A program made the translations under genes and the position numbers. From positions 1 through 64,000 of the forward strand of contig JBDRKJ010000007.1 in NCBI GenBank assembly GCA_043814035.1: a DNA stretch of 64,000 nucleotides, written 5' to 3'. The DNA comes from Peribacter sp043814035 (GTDB lineage Bacteria > Patescibacteriota > Gracilibacteria > Peribacterales > Peribacteraceae). Shown one piece after another: positions 46,504-55,434 of this stretch; the stretch's first letter is position 1; the number at the start of each line of letters is the position of its first letter. The notes beneath the pieces are model-generated. The model did no database searches and was not told where the DNA came from. It worked only from the letters and a program-made list of their open reading frames with translations.

Positions 46504-47859
46504 ATGCCCTCCCTCCCCACTGTTGCGATCATTGGCCGACCCAACACGGGTAAATCCACCCTTTTCAACCGATTGGTGGGCAGGCGCCTCGCTATCGAGA
46601 GCGAGGTTGCAGGTACCACACGCGATCACGTTGCGCATCGCGTCGAAATGAGCGGTATGGATTTTTTGCTGCTCGACACGGGCGGCATGGGCGGCGGCAC
46701 GGATGACAAAGACTTTGAGGCGGATGTTCACCAACAATCGCTGCTCGCGCTCGAGCACGCCGATCTCATCCTCCTCACAATCAATGCACGGGAGGAGCTC
46801 ACGAAGAGCGATCACCTCATCATCGACCTCCTGCGCAAAAACCGCCGTCGTCACGTTCCCGTGATCCTCGTGCCCACCAAGTGCGACAATCCTCAGATCG
46901 CGGAGGAGCGGATTTCCGAATTCCTCGCAATCGGCATCACCGATGATGTGATCTCGGTGAGTGCTCCGCACAACATCGGCACAGAGGAACTGCTCTCTAC
47001 GATCAAGAGGCAGCTCAAGAAGCTCCACTTTAAAAAACAACCCAAGGCCAAGAAGTCCGACCCTCCGCGCATTGCCGTCATCGGCAAGCCGAATGTAGGC
47101 AAGAGCTCGCTCATCAACGCCTTCATGTCGGACCCGCAGCGCCGTGTCTCGCCTATGCTTGTCTCGGATATCCCAGGCACCACCCGCGATGCCGTCGATA
47201 CTGCCATCCGCTTTCAGGAACAGGAGTATCTCTTCATCGACACGGCAGGCATCCGTCGCCGCTCCAAGGTGGAGGATGGTGTGGAGCACTTCGCAGTCCT
47301 GCGCAGCATTCAGGCACTGGAACAATGTGATGTGGCCTTACTCGTTCTCGATGCCACCGCCCCCGTCAGTCACCAGGATCAGCGTCTCGCCGCACTGGCC
47401 ATGGAGACCGGCAGAGGACTCATCATCCTTCTCAATAAGATTGATACGCTCAAGGGCGAAGAACGCAAGACGAAGATCGCCGAAGTGGAGCGGTCACTTC
47501 TGTTCTGTCGATTCGCTCCCCTACTCCCCTGCTCCGCCCAGACGAAGGAAGGGTTGCTCAAGGTGTTTCCCTTAATTGCACAGGTGCAAGCGAACAGACT
47601 TCGCCGCATTCCGACCAAGGATCTCCACCGCTGGTTCATCGACGCCGTGTACGGCCAGCCGCTCAAGGTCCTCTCAAAAACCAAACATCTTACGCAAGCG
47701 GATGAAGTCCCTCCCACATTCGTGCTCTTCGTGAAGAACCCGAAAGCGATCCGCCCGAGCGAACTCAAGTTCCTCGAAAACCGACTGCGCTCAATGTTTG
47801 ACTTCACCGGAACGCCGGTGCGCTGGATCACCAAGTCGGGAATCGGGAATCGGGATTAG
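46504..47859 (+). CDS. der: ribosome-assembly GTPase Der (EngA)
   Basis: Der helps mature the 50S subunit. The 451-residue product has two GTPase domains in tandem: first GRPNTGKSTLFNRLVG (residues 10-25), DTGGM, TKCD; second GKPNVGKSSLINAF, DTAGIRRRSK, NKID. A C-terminal KH-like domain (TKDLHRWFIDAVYGQPLKVL; FVLFVKNPKAIRPSELKFLENRLR) follows. Length is normal. The last codons (GIGNRD) are encoded by a GGGAATCGGGAATCGG repeat that forms an inverted repeat with sequence downstream. Confidence 0.94.
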   Translation: MPSLPTVAIIGRPNTGKSTLFNRLVGRRLAIESEVAGTTRDHVAHRVEMSGMDFLLLDTGGMGGGTDDKDFEADVHQQSLLALEHADLILLTINAREELTKSDHLIIDLLRKNRRRHVPVILVPTKCDNPQIAEERISEFLAIGITDDVISVSAPHNIGTEELLSTIKRQLKKLHFKKQPKAKKSDPPRIAVIGKPNVGKSSLINAFMSDPQRRVSPMLVSDIPGTTRDAVDTAIRFQEQEYLFIDTAGIRRRSKVEDGVEHFAVLRSIQALEQCDVALLVLDATAPVSHQDQRLAALAMETGRGLIILLNKIDTLKGEERKTKIAEVERSLLFCRFAPLLPCSAQTKEGLLKVFPLIAQVQANRLRRIPTKDLHRWFIDAVYGQPLKVLSKTKHLTQADEVPPTFVLFVKNPKAIRPSELKFLENRLRSMFDFTGTPVRWITKSGIGNRD

Positions 47860-47907
47860 GACTTCGAAAAATGAAAAACCATCCCATGTCCGATTCCCTA
47901 TTCCCGA
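47836..47907. terminator. inverted repeat between der and LOG-family gene
   Basis: TCGGGAATCGGGAATCGG (47836-47853) pairs with CCGATTCCCTATTCCCGA (47890-47907) with one mismatch. It lies between convergent genes and may act as a bidirectional terminator, but the left arm is inside der. Confidence 0.45.
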
Positions 47908-47934
47908 ATTCCTATACCCGAATCCCTGTGTCGA

Positions 47935-48579
47935 TTATCCCGGGCTTTTCTCTCCCAGATTAGTGGGTGCATCGCGCCGCCCCTCCGGCTTGTCGATTAC
48001 GCGGCCGTCTTCGTGAATCGGCAGCGGGAATGTGCGGATGACGACCTCCAGCTTATCGAGGAGTTTGACCGGATCATCGTCGAACACCATATTCGGCGGA
48101 ATTGTACGCAGACACATCTTCGTGATGATGTTTTCGACGTGATCACTGATACCGCCCGTTGCGGTGAGTACACCCATGGGTCGCCCCTCGTCATAGGCAA
48201 TGGTGAGCTCGTTCAAGGTGCCGATACCACCGCCGATGAAGACCACACCATCAGAAGAACGAATATTCACGATGTCGCGCTCCATGAACCCCTGTCCCGT
48301 GTAGATCATCATTTCGTTATCCAGTGGCGAGTGATACTCGTGCACATGTTCGTACTCCGAGAACGCCGGCGAGATACCCACGGTAAAGGAGCCCGCTGCC
48401 TTGGCCGCCAGGAGTGCATCGTGCGGCAAACCCGGGCACGCACCATTGATGAAGATGTAGTTGCGTTTGCCGATTTCCTCCCCGAGCTTCTTGGCCATCT
48501 CACGTGCATGAGGATCAGAAATCTGCGGACCAGAGGCCGAACCCATTACGCCAATCTTGAGCTTGTGTGCAGGAGTCAT
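47935..48579 (-). CDS. LOG-family (lysine decarboxylase-like) protein
   Basis: The 214-residue protein has a Rossmann-like fold with KIGVMGSASGPQISDPHARE at the start, NYIFINGACPGLPHDALLAAK, and GVVFIGGGIGTLNELTIAYD, the counterpart of the PGGxGTxxE motif of LOG proteins. Related enzymes are nucleotide 5'-monophosphate phosphoribohydrolases or bind nucleotides. The motif is GGGIGTLNE rather than PGGYGTLEE, so activity is not certain. It converges on der. Confidence 0.75.
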   Translation of the reverse strand: MTPAHKLKIGVMGSASGPQISDPHAREMAKKLGEEIGKRNYIFINGACPGLPHDALLAAKAAGSFTVGISPAFSEYEHVHEYHSPLDNEMMIYTGQGFMERDIVNIRSSDGVVFIGGGIGTLNELTIAYDEGRPMGVLTATGGISDHVENIITKMCLRTIPPNMVFDDDPVKLLDKLEVVIRTFPLPIHEDGRVIDKPEGRRDAPTNLGEKSPG

Positions 48580-48681
48580 TGAGGATGGAAGAATGATATC
48601 GGTATTAGTGAATGTTCTCGAAGAATATTATACCACAATTATTTGAAAAACATAAGCTATCGCAGATAGCGCCGCTTGTTC

Positions 48682-49794
48682 TCAATGTACCTCTTCATCG
48701 CCTCTCGGAAATCTCCGCCGGTACTCTTCGTCATTTGCGCATCTGCCTGGCCTCTCTGAAGGCAGTGGCGGCATAGGATTCTCATCTAATACATGGCCAA
48801 AACCCAGATTTCTCACCAAGCCTTCGATTTTGCTCAAATGCGGCAGTAATACGGTATCCCTCATTTTTCTCACCTCACCATCCGTACTTTCTTGATTACT
48901 CAGTACGGGAAGGCACTGATTATGTAGTGCGTCATACGCTTCTCGCAGAACTCTATCGAATGTTGATTCTCCGAGACTCGAAAAAGATGCGCACACGTCC
49001 GTGCACAGCTGTTTCATGTCTGGCCGTACAGTTGCATCCTTCTCGCAAAGAGGATGTAGCCGAGGAATATCACCAAGCCTGTTACTGCCGGACGCAACAG
49101 CTACCACCATTCTCGGCAGCCAGTCGCACATCCTTGCCAGAACTTGTCCTGGTGGTAAACCATCCCAATTCGGAACTGCTTTCTCAACAGAGACAACTTC
49201 TCCATCATCAGAAATTGTTCTCACGGTAAACGTGCGCGGCACCGTTCCTGCTGCGGCACTCCCTTTGAACTGTGCCTCTTTTACAGCCGCAGCTCCATCA
49301 ATATCTCCCGCCTCATCAGCTGCTGCGCTATCGGCGATTGCCCTGTCCATCCTGGTTTCATGCATATCCACTACGGAAGCCGCAGATACATGCGTGCCTG
49401 CCGCATCGCCTGATGGAGTTGAAGTATCCTGAACATCAGTATTCTTCTCTGGAGTGTCATCCCGCGACTGCGCAAACTCTTTGTCGGCACGAAGAATCTG
49501 CTCCAGTGCAAGCTGAAGTTCTTTCAACACCATGTACCCAATAACTGCGTTCTCGAGCGGATCATCTGACCAAGGTATCTCTTCAATGAAACGGGCGGCT
49601 GCAGGCCCCGCCTTATCAACCTGCGCATGGCTGCCAAAGAATTCCATGAAATGATTTGCAAAAACGGGAGTTCTGCCGCACTGGGCAGTCTCCGGATGCT
49701 CCACACAGGAAGCGCCCTTCAGTTTCTCGAAGGCAGCCTCAAACGCTGCATCAATCGCTGTATCTGGTCCCTGTGCTTCACTTTCGATATCCAT
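48682..49794 (-). CDS. unknown acidic protein, C-terminus possibly frameshifted
   Basis: The 370-residue product from ATG 49794 has no signal peptide or membrane segment, is acidic, and is mostly helical with an Ala/Asp-rich middle (AIADSAAADEAGDIDGAAAVK). I do not recognise it. The start is set by a TTGACA promoter 8 bases upstream. At the 3' end the annotated frame stops at 48682 (RRFPRGDEEVH), but another frame continues to a tail ending ENKRRYLR, nearly the same as the end of the neighbouring mltG (NENKRRYLR). This hints at a frameshift near 48705-48720. Confidence 0.65.
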   Translation of the reverse strand: MDIESEAQGPDTAIDAAFEAAFEKLKGASCVEHPETAQCGRTPVFANHFMEFFGSHAQVDKAGPAAARFIEEIPWSDDPLENAVIGYMVLKELQLALEQILRADKEFAQSRDDTPEKNTDVQDTSTPSGDAAGTHVSAASVVDMHETRMDRAIADSAAADEAGDIDGAAAVKEAQFKGSAAAGTVPRTFTVRTISDDGEVVSVEKAVPNWDGLPPGQVLARMCDWLPRMVVAVASGSNRLGDIPRLHPLCEKDATVRPDMKQLCTDVCASFSSLGESTFDRVLREAYDALHNQCLPVLSNQESTDGEVRKMRDTVLLPHLSKIEGLVRNLGFGHVLDENPMPPLPSERPGRCANDEEYRRRFPRGDEEVH

Positions 49795-49802
49795 CAGTAA
49801 GA

Positions 49803-49830
49803 ACTGTACTACTGAACATTTTTGTGTCAA
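49803..49830 (-). promoter_or_regulatory. leaderless consensus promoter of 48682-49794 gene
   Basis: On the minus strand TTGACA (49825-49830), 16 bases, TACAGT (49803-49808), then 8 bases to ATG 49794. Confidence 0.7.
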
Positions 49831-49850
49831 ATACCAGCAACAGGCCTCTA

Positions 49851-50849
49851 TCAGCGCAAATACCGCCTCTTGTTCTCGTTGTGCTCCTCATTGGTGGATG
49901 CGTAATGAATGAGCCCTTTGCTGTCGTGCAGGTAGTACCAGTAGGGCGACTCCTGCGGCTTAAGCGCGGCGAGGATGCTCGCGAGCCCCGGACTCTCGAT
50001 GGGACCCGGAGGGAGACCTCTGAACTTGCGCGTGTTGTAGGGGCTCTTCGTCTCGAGGTCGGACTGTGTAATCGGCTCGGTGGATTTTTCCACGATATAG
50101 CGCACCGTGGCATCCACCCCCAATGGCATACCAGCTTCAAAACGCTTCCACAGAATCCCCGCCACAATCGGTCGCTCATCATCAGTACGTGTCTCTGCCT
50201 CGACGAGCGAAGCCATCGTGACGATCTCGTGGAGCGAGTGACCCGACGCAGCAATCGCATCACCCTCCTTCTGTATCACGCGTGTGCGAAAAGTCCCCAG
50301 CAGACGCTCGAGAAAGAACTTGGGCACGAACTGCGATTCATCGACGAAGTAGGTTTCGGGGAAGAGATACCCCTCCAATCGACCTCCTCGCTCTGCAAGA
50401 CCCGAAACCGCGGGAAGGAAATCGAATGAGCTAAAGTCGCAGCGTGTGAGGCAATCGAGCACAGCGCCCGAAGCGGCGAGCCCCTTGCGTGCGAGAAGTG
50501 TATCGATGTCCTGCACCGTCCATCCTTCGGGGATCGTGAGGGCAACTTCTTCTGATTTTCCCGTTCGCAGAACTTGCGCAATCTCTTCAATTCTCATCGA
50601 AGGACGGAAGATGAATGTCCCCGCCTGCACTTGCGTCTGCGCGCCCTTTAGCTTCATATACGTCTTGAAGGCAAGTGGCGAACGAATGAGGCCCTTCTGC
50701 GCCAGCAGGGCTCCCACCTGTTCCACTGTCATCCCCTGCTCCACCGTAAGACGAACAGCGTTTGTCCCGCCGAGCGGCGACAACTCGTGTTGATACCACA
50801 TGTACGACACGATACAGAGGCCGAGAATGAAGAGGAAAAGCTTCTTCAT
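49851..50849 (-). CDS. mltG: endolytic murein transglycosylase MltG
   Basis: MltG cuts nascent peptidoglycan strands at the membrane. The 332-residue product has an N-terminal membrane anchor (residues 3-20), a LysM-like region (VRLTVEQGMTVEQVGALLAQKGLI), and the YceG catalytic domain with the Glu in MASLVEAETRTDDERPIVAGI. RFEAGMPLGVDATVRY, NTRKFRGLPPGPIESPGLAS and the family end (YYLHDSKGLIHYASTNEEH) follow. Length is typical. It starts 10 bases after the ybaB stop without an SD, so the two form an operon. Confidence 0.92.
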   Translation of the reverse strand: MKKLFLFILGLCIVSYMWYQHELSPLGGTNAVRLTVEQGMTVEQVGALLAQKGLIRSPLAFKTYMKLKGAQTQVQAGTFIFRPSMRIEEIAQVLRTGKSEEVALTIPEGWTVQDIDTLLARKGLAASGAVLDCLTRCDFSSFDFLPAVSGLAERGGRLEGYLFPETYFVDESQFVPKFFLERLLGTFRTRVIQKEGDAIAASGHSLHEIVTMASLVEAETRTDDERPIVAGILWKRFEAGMPLGVDATVRYIVEKSTEPITQSDLETKSPYNTRKFRGLPPGPIESPGLASILAALKPQESPYWYYLHDSKGLIHYASTNEEHNENKRRYLR

Positions 50850-50859
50850 AGGAAAATAC

Positions 50860-51174
50860 TCACTGCTGTCCCATTCCCTTCATCCCCTGATCAGTGGGGA
50901 ACCCCATCTCGCCCATGACACCCTGCATCTTCTCGGCCGAGACCACCTGCGCTTTTTTGAAGGCACGATTAAGTGCATCAACGAGCTCACGATTAAGCGT
51001 CTCACGCGGAGCATCGGGTGCAATGTCGATACTCACCACCTCCATATCGGCCGAAACAGCGACTTTAACTCCCCGGCCCTCCGCTTCAACGTGGATCCTC
51101 TTGAGTTCCTTTTTTACTTTCTTCGCCTCGCGCTGCACGCGGAACATGTCTTTGATTTGGGAGAAGGATGGCAT
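50860..51174 (-). CDS. ybaB: YbaB/EbfC nucleoid-associated protein
   Basis: The 104-residue product fits the YbaB family of small dimeric DNA-binding proteins: an N-terminal helix (SQIKDMFRVQREAKKVKKEL), a central sheet (HVEAEGRGVKVAVSADMEVVSIDIAP), and a C-terminal helix (LNRELVDALNRAFKKAQVVS) with a Gly/Met-rich tail. The usual recR or dnaX neighbour is absent; here mltG follows. TATTCT lies 8 bases before ATG 51174, giving a leaderless start. Confidence 0.88.
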   Translation of the reverse strand: MPSFSQIKDMFRVQREAKKVKKELKRIHVEAEGRGVKVAVSADMEVVSIDIAPDAPRETLNRELVDALNRAFKKAQVVSAEKMQGVMGEMGFPTDQGMKGMGQQ

Positions 51175-51182
51175 ACGGATGC

Positions 51183-51188
51183 AGAATA
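51183..51188 (-). promoter_or_regulatory. leaderless promoter of ybaB-mltG
   Basis: TATTCT on the minus strand ends 8 bases before ATG 51174. Confidence 0.5.
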
Positions 51189-51228
51189 CAGGAAACGGAA
51201 CCGAACCGAAAAGAATCCACGGGGAATC

Positions 51229-52140
51229 CTATTGGCCCATCGGTCGTCTCCTCTTCCAGTAGCGCACAACGAGGATAGCGGTCCCCCAGACCGGCACAAA
51301 GATGATGATCCAGATCGCGAGGTTTGCGAGGAACTTTAGGACGCCCAAGAACGCGGTGACGGCACCCTTGGCAACGACGAGGGGACGCCACTCATTGCCA
51401 GATTCGATCACGGGGAGTGACGACTCGTCCGTGGCGATGGAAACGGTGACAAAGGAGAGCTTTGCCGATTCATCGAGGTACTTCTTGCGCCCGGTGAGCG
51501 ATTCAATCTGCGCACGCACACGCTCGATCTCGCGGTGTACCGCGAGCACATCCTCCGTCTTGCGAGCGTCCTTCATAATAGCAAGGAGCTGCGTCTCGCT
51601 CGCAGTGAGATTATGCAGCCGGGCAGTCAGGTCCACGTACTCCTCGGTCACATCCTCATCCTCTCCGGTGATAGACTCGCTCGTCACCCGCAGGGCCTGT
51701 GAGCGCACGAACGCCACTGCGGCATCCAGCTTGTCTGCAGGAATCCGGAAGGACACTTGGGCCGTCGGCGCCTCACCCTCTTCACTACGTACATCGGCAC
51801 TAACCACAAAGCCCCCATTTGCTTGCGCGTACCCCTTGAGCTCCTCCGCCGCCTTCTGCACATCCTTGGAAACAATGGCAAGACGCGCAGAACGGATGAC
51901 AATCCGCTCTCCCACCTGTCCCTGTCCGCTTGCAGAGTCATCGGCCTCTCCCCACTGTGCTGCACTTGGGGATCGCACGTTGGCCATCTCTTTCGCCGGG
52001 AAAGAACCGTCGAACCCATAGTCCTGTGAGATAGATATCCTCGTATCCAAAGGTGAAGATTCACTCACAATGACAAGGACGATAACAATGGCGACAAGCA
52101 CGAGGATGATCCCGACAATCCAGAGCAAAACCTTTTTCAT
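51229..52140 (-). CDS. DUF4349-domain membrane protein
   Basis: The 303-residue protein has an N-terminal membrane anchor (KKVLLWIVGIILVLVAIVIV), a DUF4349-type domain (RIVIRSARLAIVSKDVQKAAEELKGYAQANGGFVVSADVR ... TEEYVDLTARLHNLTASETQ), a predicted coiled coil (AVHREIERVRAQIESLTGRKKYLDE), and a C-terminal membrane segment with a basic end. Its function is unknown; the domain occurs in putative lipoproteins and envelope proteins. The start at 52140 is chosen because it begins directly with the anchor; the frame runs to 52245. The leader after TGCTACAAT (extended -10, 52168-52176) is about 20 bases and C/T-rich. Confidence 0.8.
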   Translation of the reverse strand: MKKVLLWIVGIILVLVAIVIVLVIVSESSPLDTRISISQDYGFDGSFPAKEMANVRSPSAAQWGEADDSASGQGQVGERIVIRSARLAIVSKDVQKAAEELKGYAQANGGFVVSADVRSEEGEAPTAQVSFRIPADKLDAAVAFVRSQALRVTSESITGEDEDVTEEYVDLTARLHNLTASETQLLAIMKDARKTEDVLAVHREIERVRAQIESLTGRKKYLDESAKLSFVTVSIATDESSLPVIESGNEWRPLVVAKGAVTAFLGVLKFLANLAIWIIIFVPVWGTAILVVRYWKRRRPMGQ

Positions 52141-52277
52141 GGAAAGAGGAGGAAAGGAATTGAGGCAATTGTAGCATATTCCGAAACCGCTGATACCGCC
52201 TGAAGAACGCTGTTTGACCGCACAGTCTTGACAGTATCTAATCATTCGAGGACGATATCCCCCTTTCTCACACCCCC

Positions 52278-52689
52278 ATGCTCAACGAACCCGACATCCA
52301 GCGATATCTGAAGATGCCCCTCATCGGAGCTTGAGAGCCGTTCCCTCCAATTGGATACGCAGCGGCAACATATTGGCAAAGGACAGATGCCGCACGGCAT
52401 GAGCGTCTATCGCCGTCGGCTGATAAAAGCGCTCGATACGAAACGGGCAGAGCAGGCAGCGCAGCAGACACACTATATGAATTCGCAGGCTCGCTCCGTC
52501 AACATCCGCCTCACTCAGCAACAGCGATACGACAAGGGATCACAGGCAGGCAGGAGTGATGCACTGAGTGGCACTTCTTCTCGTGAATGGGATATCGAAG
52601 ATGCAGAAGAGCGGCGTGGGTACCACGATACGTACTACAGCACACAGCAGCTTCCTTCTCGGTCGTCGTTGTCCCCATGGGGATGGTAA
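52278..52689 (+). pseudogene. possible frameshifted small gene, unknown
   Basis: ATG 52278 opens a frame (MLNEPDIQRYLKMPLIGA) that stops at 52332. A frame offset by one base continues from about 52312 to 52689 (LQLDTQRQHIGKGQMPHGMS ... SLSPWGW), 112 residues from TTG 52351. The second part is rich in Gln, Arg and Ser. TTGACC (52214-52219) and TCTAAT (52237-52242) with 17 bases between could be a promoter. It may be one gene with a frameshift, or a TTG-started gene; confidence is low. Confidence 0.35.
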
Positions 52690-52704
52690 GTTTTGTGGGA
52701 CGGT

Positions 52705-55311
52705 TTACCGCACCATCCCAATTCTGTCTTCAATCTCCTGATCGACGAACACCTTTTTGCGACCGAACTTCATGCGGCTGTACTCCTTGATGAGCCCGGC
52801 CAGCTCTTCGTTGCGCTCTGATTCGTCGTAGATCGTCGCCATACTGAAGGGGCGCGATGGAACGTTATTGATCGAAAGTTTCATGTAGCAGTTGAAGTTT
52901 GGAATGCCGATCACGTCCTGTTCACTTAAGTCAGGTGCGAATTCCTTGGCCATGTACTCGGCATCTTCCGCACCGATCTTGAAGGAGCTGATGGATCCCA
53001 CGTTACCGAACACGGCGTCACGCAACTTAGTATTGGCCTGTCCGTATTCCTCCGTCTTGCCCACGAGTTGCCCGATAAACTGATGTGCCATGACAAGCCC
53101 CAGCTCGTACTTGCGTGCCTCACTGAGAATGGTAGCAAAGGCCTCGGTCACGAAGTTCTGGAATTCGTCCACGTACAGGTAGAAGCGCTTGCGCTGTTTG
53201 CGCTGCACATCGGCGCGCGAGAGTGCGGCCATGTTGACCTTATTCACGAAGATCAGGCCCAGCAACTGCGCGTTTACATCGCCGATTCTACCTTTGCTCA
53301 GGTTCACAAGCAGCACCTTGCCGGAGTCCATAATGTCGCGGATCTGGAATGCGCTCTTGGGCTGCCCGATGATATTGCGCATGGTGGTATTGGTGATGAA
53401 TGGCCCGAACTTCGCCGAGAAGTACGGAATCATCTCCTCCTTTTCGCGCGCACCGGTCTTGGCGATCTCGTGTTCCCAGAAACTGCGCACAACGGGGTTG
53501 CGGCACTTTGCCACTTTGTAGCGCTGGAACTCGTCATCCACGTACAGACGTGGCACGTCGATGAGCGTGGCCCCCTCCTCCTCGTCATCCATGAGTGTGA
53601 GACAGCCGTTGCGGAAGTAGTGCTGAATACGCGGACCGAAGATTTCGTTACCGAAGAGCTTGATGAAGATCCCCATCGCATCGAGCGCGGCGCGATCTTT
53701 CTCTTCGGGCGTCTTGGCCTCGAGCAGATTGAGGCCCATCGGCCGGCCGGTATCCGCGGGATCGAAGACGACGATATCTTTGGCGCGCTCCTTGGGTATA
53801 TGAGCGAGCGCGTCTTCAATCAGATCGCCGTGAGGATCCACGATGCACACGCCCTCGCCGTTCTTGATATCCTGACGACTCATCCACGATAGCAGTGCAG
53901 ATTTACCCGTTCCGGATTTACCGATGATGTAGTGGTGACGCGTGCGGTCTTCGGGGTAGAAGCGCACGGGTGTCTCGACGGCACGATGCTTGTTGATGCC
54001 AAGCAGAATGCCCTCTGCGGGAATATTCGGAGGAGGCGGCAACACGCGGTAACTGATCCACTCGATGATCGGAATCTTGTTGTAACGACTATCAGGAAAG
54101 TGGAAGAGCCCCGCCAGTTCTTTCTCGACGAGCATGCAGCGTCTGTGCCAGAACCCGTTGATACGTCGCGTCCACAGTTTGTAGAGAATCGGCGCGTTCC
54201 ACGCGAGCGGAAAGAAATTTGAGAACATGCGGTAGTCATCCAAATAGTTGCCGTAGATATCTTTGAACGCATTGAAGGCGACCTGCAGGTTGTTGGTGAT
54301 TTCGATCGAACGCTGCCACGTCTTGGCCGCGGATGCGATGCGAATGGAGGCGAAGTAAAAGCTCATGCCTGCCTTCTCACCCATGCGCTTATAAAGCTCT
54401 TCTTCTGGCTGGATCATGCGGATGAACGCATCACCACGATTTGCACCGGGCGCGAATGTCGAGCCATCGGTTCCCGAGGCGACACCACCAAGGATCGAAA
54501 AGAGTGTGCCGAGAAGCGGAATAGAACTGAACCATCCGTCCTTTTTGCCCTTGAATCGCTGCGAGGCAAATTGCTGCGTGCGCTTGCCCCACTTCTGCGA
54601 CGAGGACGGCATGAGCACGATCTGCACGCCTGCCGTCTCATCGGGTTGCATCTTACTCAACACGTTTGCGATGCCGTTAAGCGGATCATCCTGCATATGC
54701 TCATAAAACCGCATCGGGAACATGAACGGCTTATCGGTGATCATGTTGTAGGCCGTGAGTTTCGATCCTTTGGGCCAGAGCTCTGGCGTTTTGTGCAGGG
54801 TGACTTCGGCATTGGAGTAGAACGCCGTGACCTGCTTCTCGACAATGGATTGCAGCTCGGGTTGGGTGACAATGTAGAACATGAGCTGCCCCTTCTCGAC
54901 GTACATCTCAAAACTGATCGTGATGTAGCGAAAAAACCAGTAGCGCAACTCCTGCCAGACCGTGAGGCTCTGCACTTCCCAGAGAGCCCGGTACAACTGC
55001 TCCATGATCGCGACCTTCTCTTTGAAGTCCTTCTCTGTGCGCTTCTCTTGATCCACCTTGCTGTCGGAGCGCGGAAGCAGGATCTTCATCATCACGAGCG
55101 ACTTTGACTTCCATACGGCGTACCAGTACCGGAAGTTCCACTTCACCATCTTCCAGACGACATACGCACCAACGATGAGCCCGGAATTGAGAAACGGACT
55201 CGCAATCCACCACGTGCCGATGAGCCTCCATGCTCCGGGCACGAGCGAAACGGTCGTCAGGATGACGATCCAGAACAGGGGCCAGAAGAAGCGTTCAAGG
55301 ATGCTAAACAA
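52705..55311 (-). CDS. TraD/VirD4-like membrane ATPase
   Basis: The 868-residue protein has two N-terminal membrane segments (residues 8-50), a long region of unknown fold, then an ATPase with Walker A IIGKSGTGKSALLSWMSRQD, VDPHGDLIEDAL, Walker B FYLYVDEFQNF, and a TraM-recognition-like segment ILSEARKYELGLVMAHQFIGQL. This is the type IV secretion coupling-protein/conjugative ATPase fold. No relaxase or VirB4 lies nearby, but two VirB2-like genes lie about 4 kb away. A pilus or DNA-uptake role is possible but inferred. The start is TTG 55311, after a leader of about 29 bases. Confidence 0.8.
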   Translation of the reverse strand: MFSILERFFWPLFWIVILTTVSLVPGAWRLIGTWWIASPFLNSGLIVGAYVVWKMVKWNFRYWYAVWKSKSLVMMKILLPRSDSKVDQEKRTEKDFKEKVAIMEQLYRALWEVQSLTVWQELRYWFFRYITISFEMYVEKGQLMFYIVTQPELQSIVEKQVTAFYSNAEVTLHKTPELWPKGSKLTAYNMITDKPFMFPMRFYEHMQDDPLNGIANVLSKMQPDETAGVQIVLMPSSSQKWGKRTQQFASQRFKGKKDGWFSSIPLLGTLFSILGGVASGTDGSTFAPGANRGDAFIRMIQPEEELYKRMGEKAGMSFYFASIRIASAAKTWQRSIEITNNLQVAFNAFKDIYGNYLDDYRMFSNFFPLAWNAPILYKLWTRRINGFWHRRCMLVEKELAGLFHFPDSRYNKIPIIEWISYRVLPPPPNIPAEGILLGINKHRAVETPVRFYPEDRTRHHYIIGKSGTGKSALLSWMSRQDIKNGEGVCIVDPHGDLIEDALAHIPKERAKDIVVFDPADTGRPMGLNLLEAKTPEEKDRAALDAMGIFIKLFGNEIFGPRIQHYFRNGCLTLMDDEEEGATLIDVPRLYVDDEFQRYKVAKCRNPVVRSFWEHEIAKTGAREKEEMIPYFSAKFGPFITNTTMRNIIGQPKSAFQIRDIMDSGKVLLVNLSKGRIGDVNAQLLGLIFVNKVNMAALSRADVQRKQRKRFYLYVDEFQNFVTEAFATILSEARKYELGLVMAHQFIGQLVGKTEEYGQANTKLRDAVFGNVGSISSFKIGAEDAEYMAKEFAPDLSEQDVIGIPNFNCYMKLSINNVPSRPFSMATIYDESERNEELAGLIKEYSRMKFGRKKVFVDQEIEDRIGMVR

Positions 55312-55346
55312 AGGCGAACTTGAGGAATATACAAGGAATTCGTTTA

Positions 55347-55355
55347 ATTATAGCA
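55347..55355 (-). promoter_or_regulatory. extended -10 promoter of TraD-like gene
   Basis: On the minus strand TGCTATAAT is a perfect extended -10 element. The leader to TTG 55311 would be about 29 bases. Confidence 0.65.
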
Positions 55356-55434
55356 TATTTCGGCACCTCCTGCCCCTCACGGCAACTTGATACGAAATTA
55401 AAATATGATGTGATGATACAGTGGTCCAATTTTG

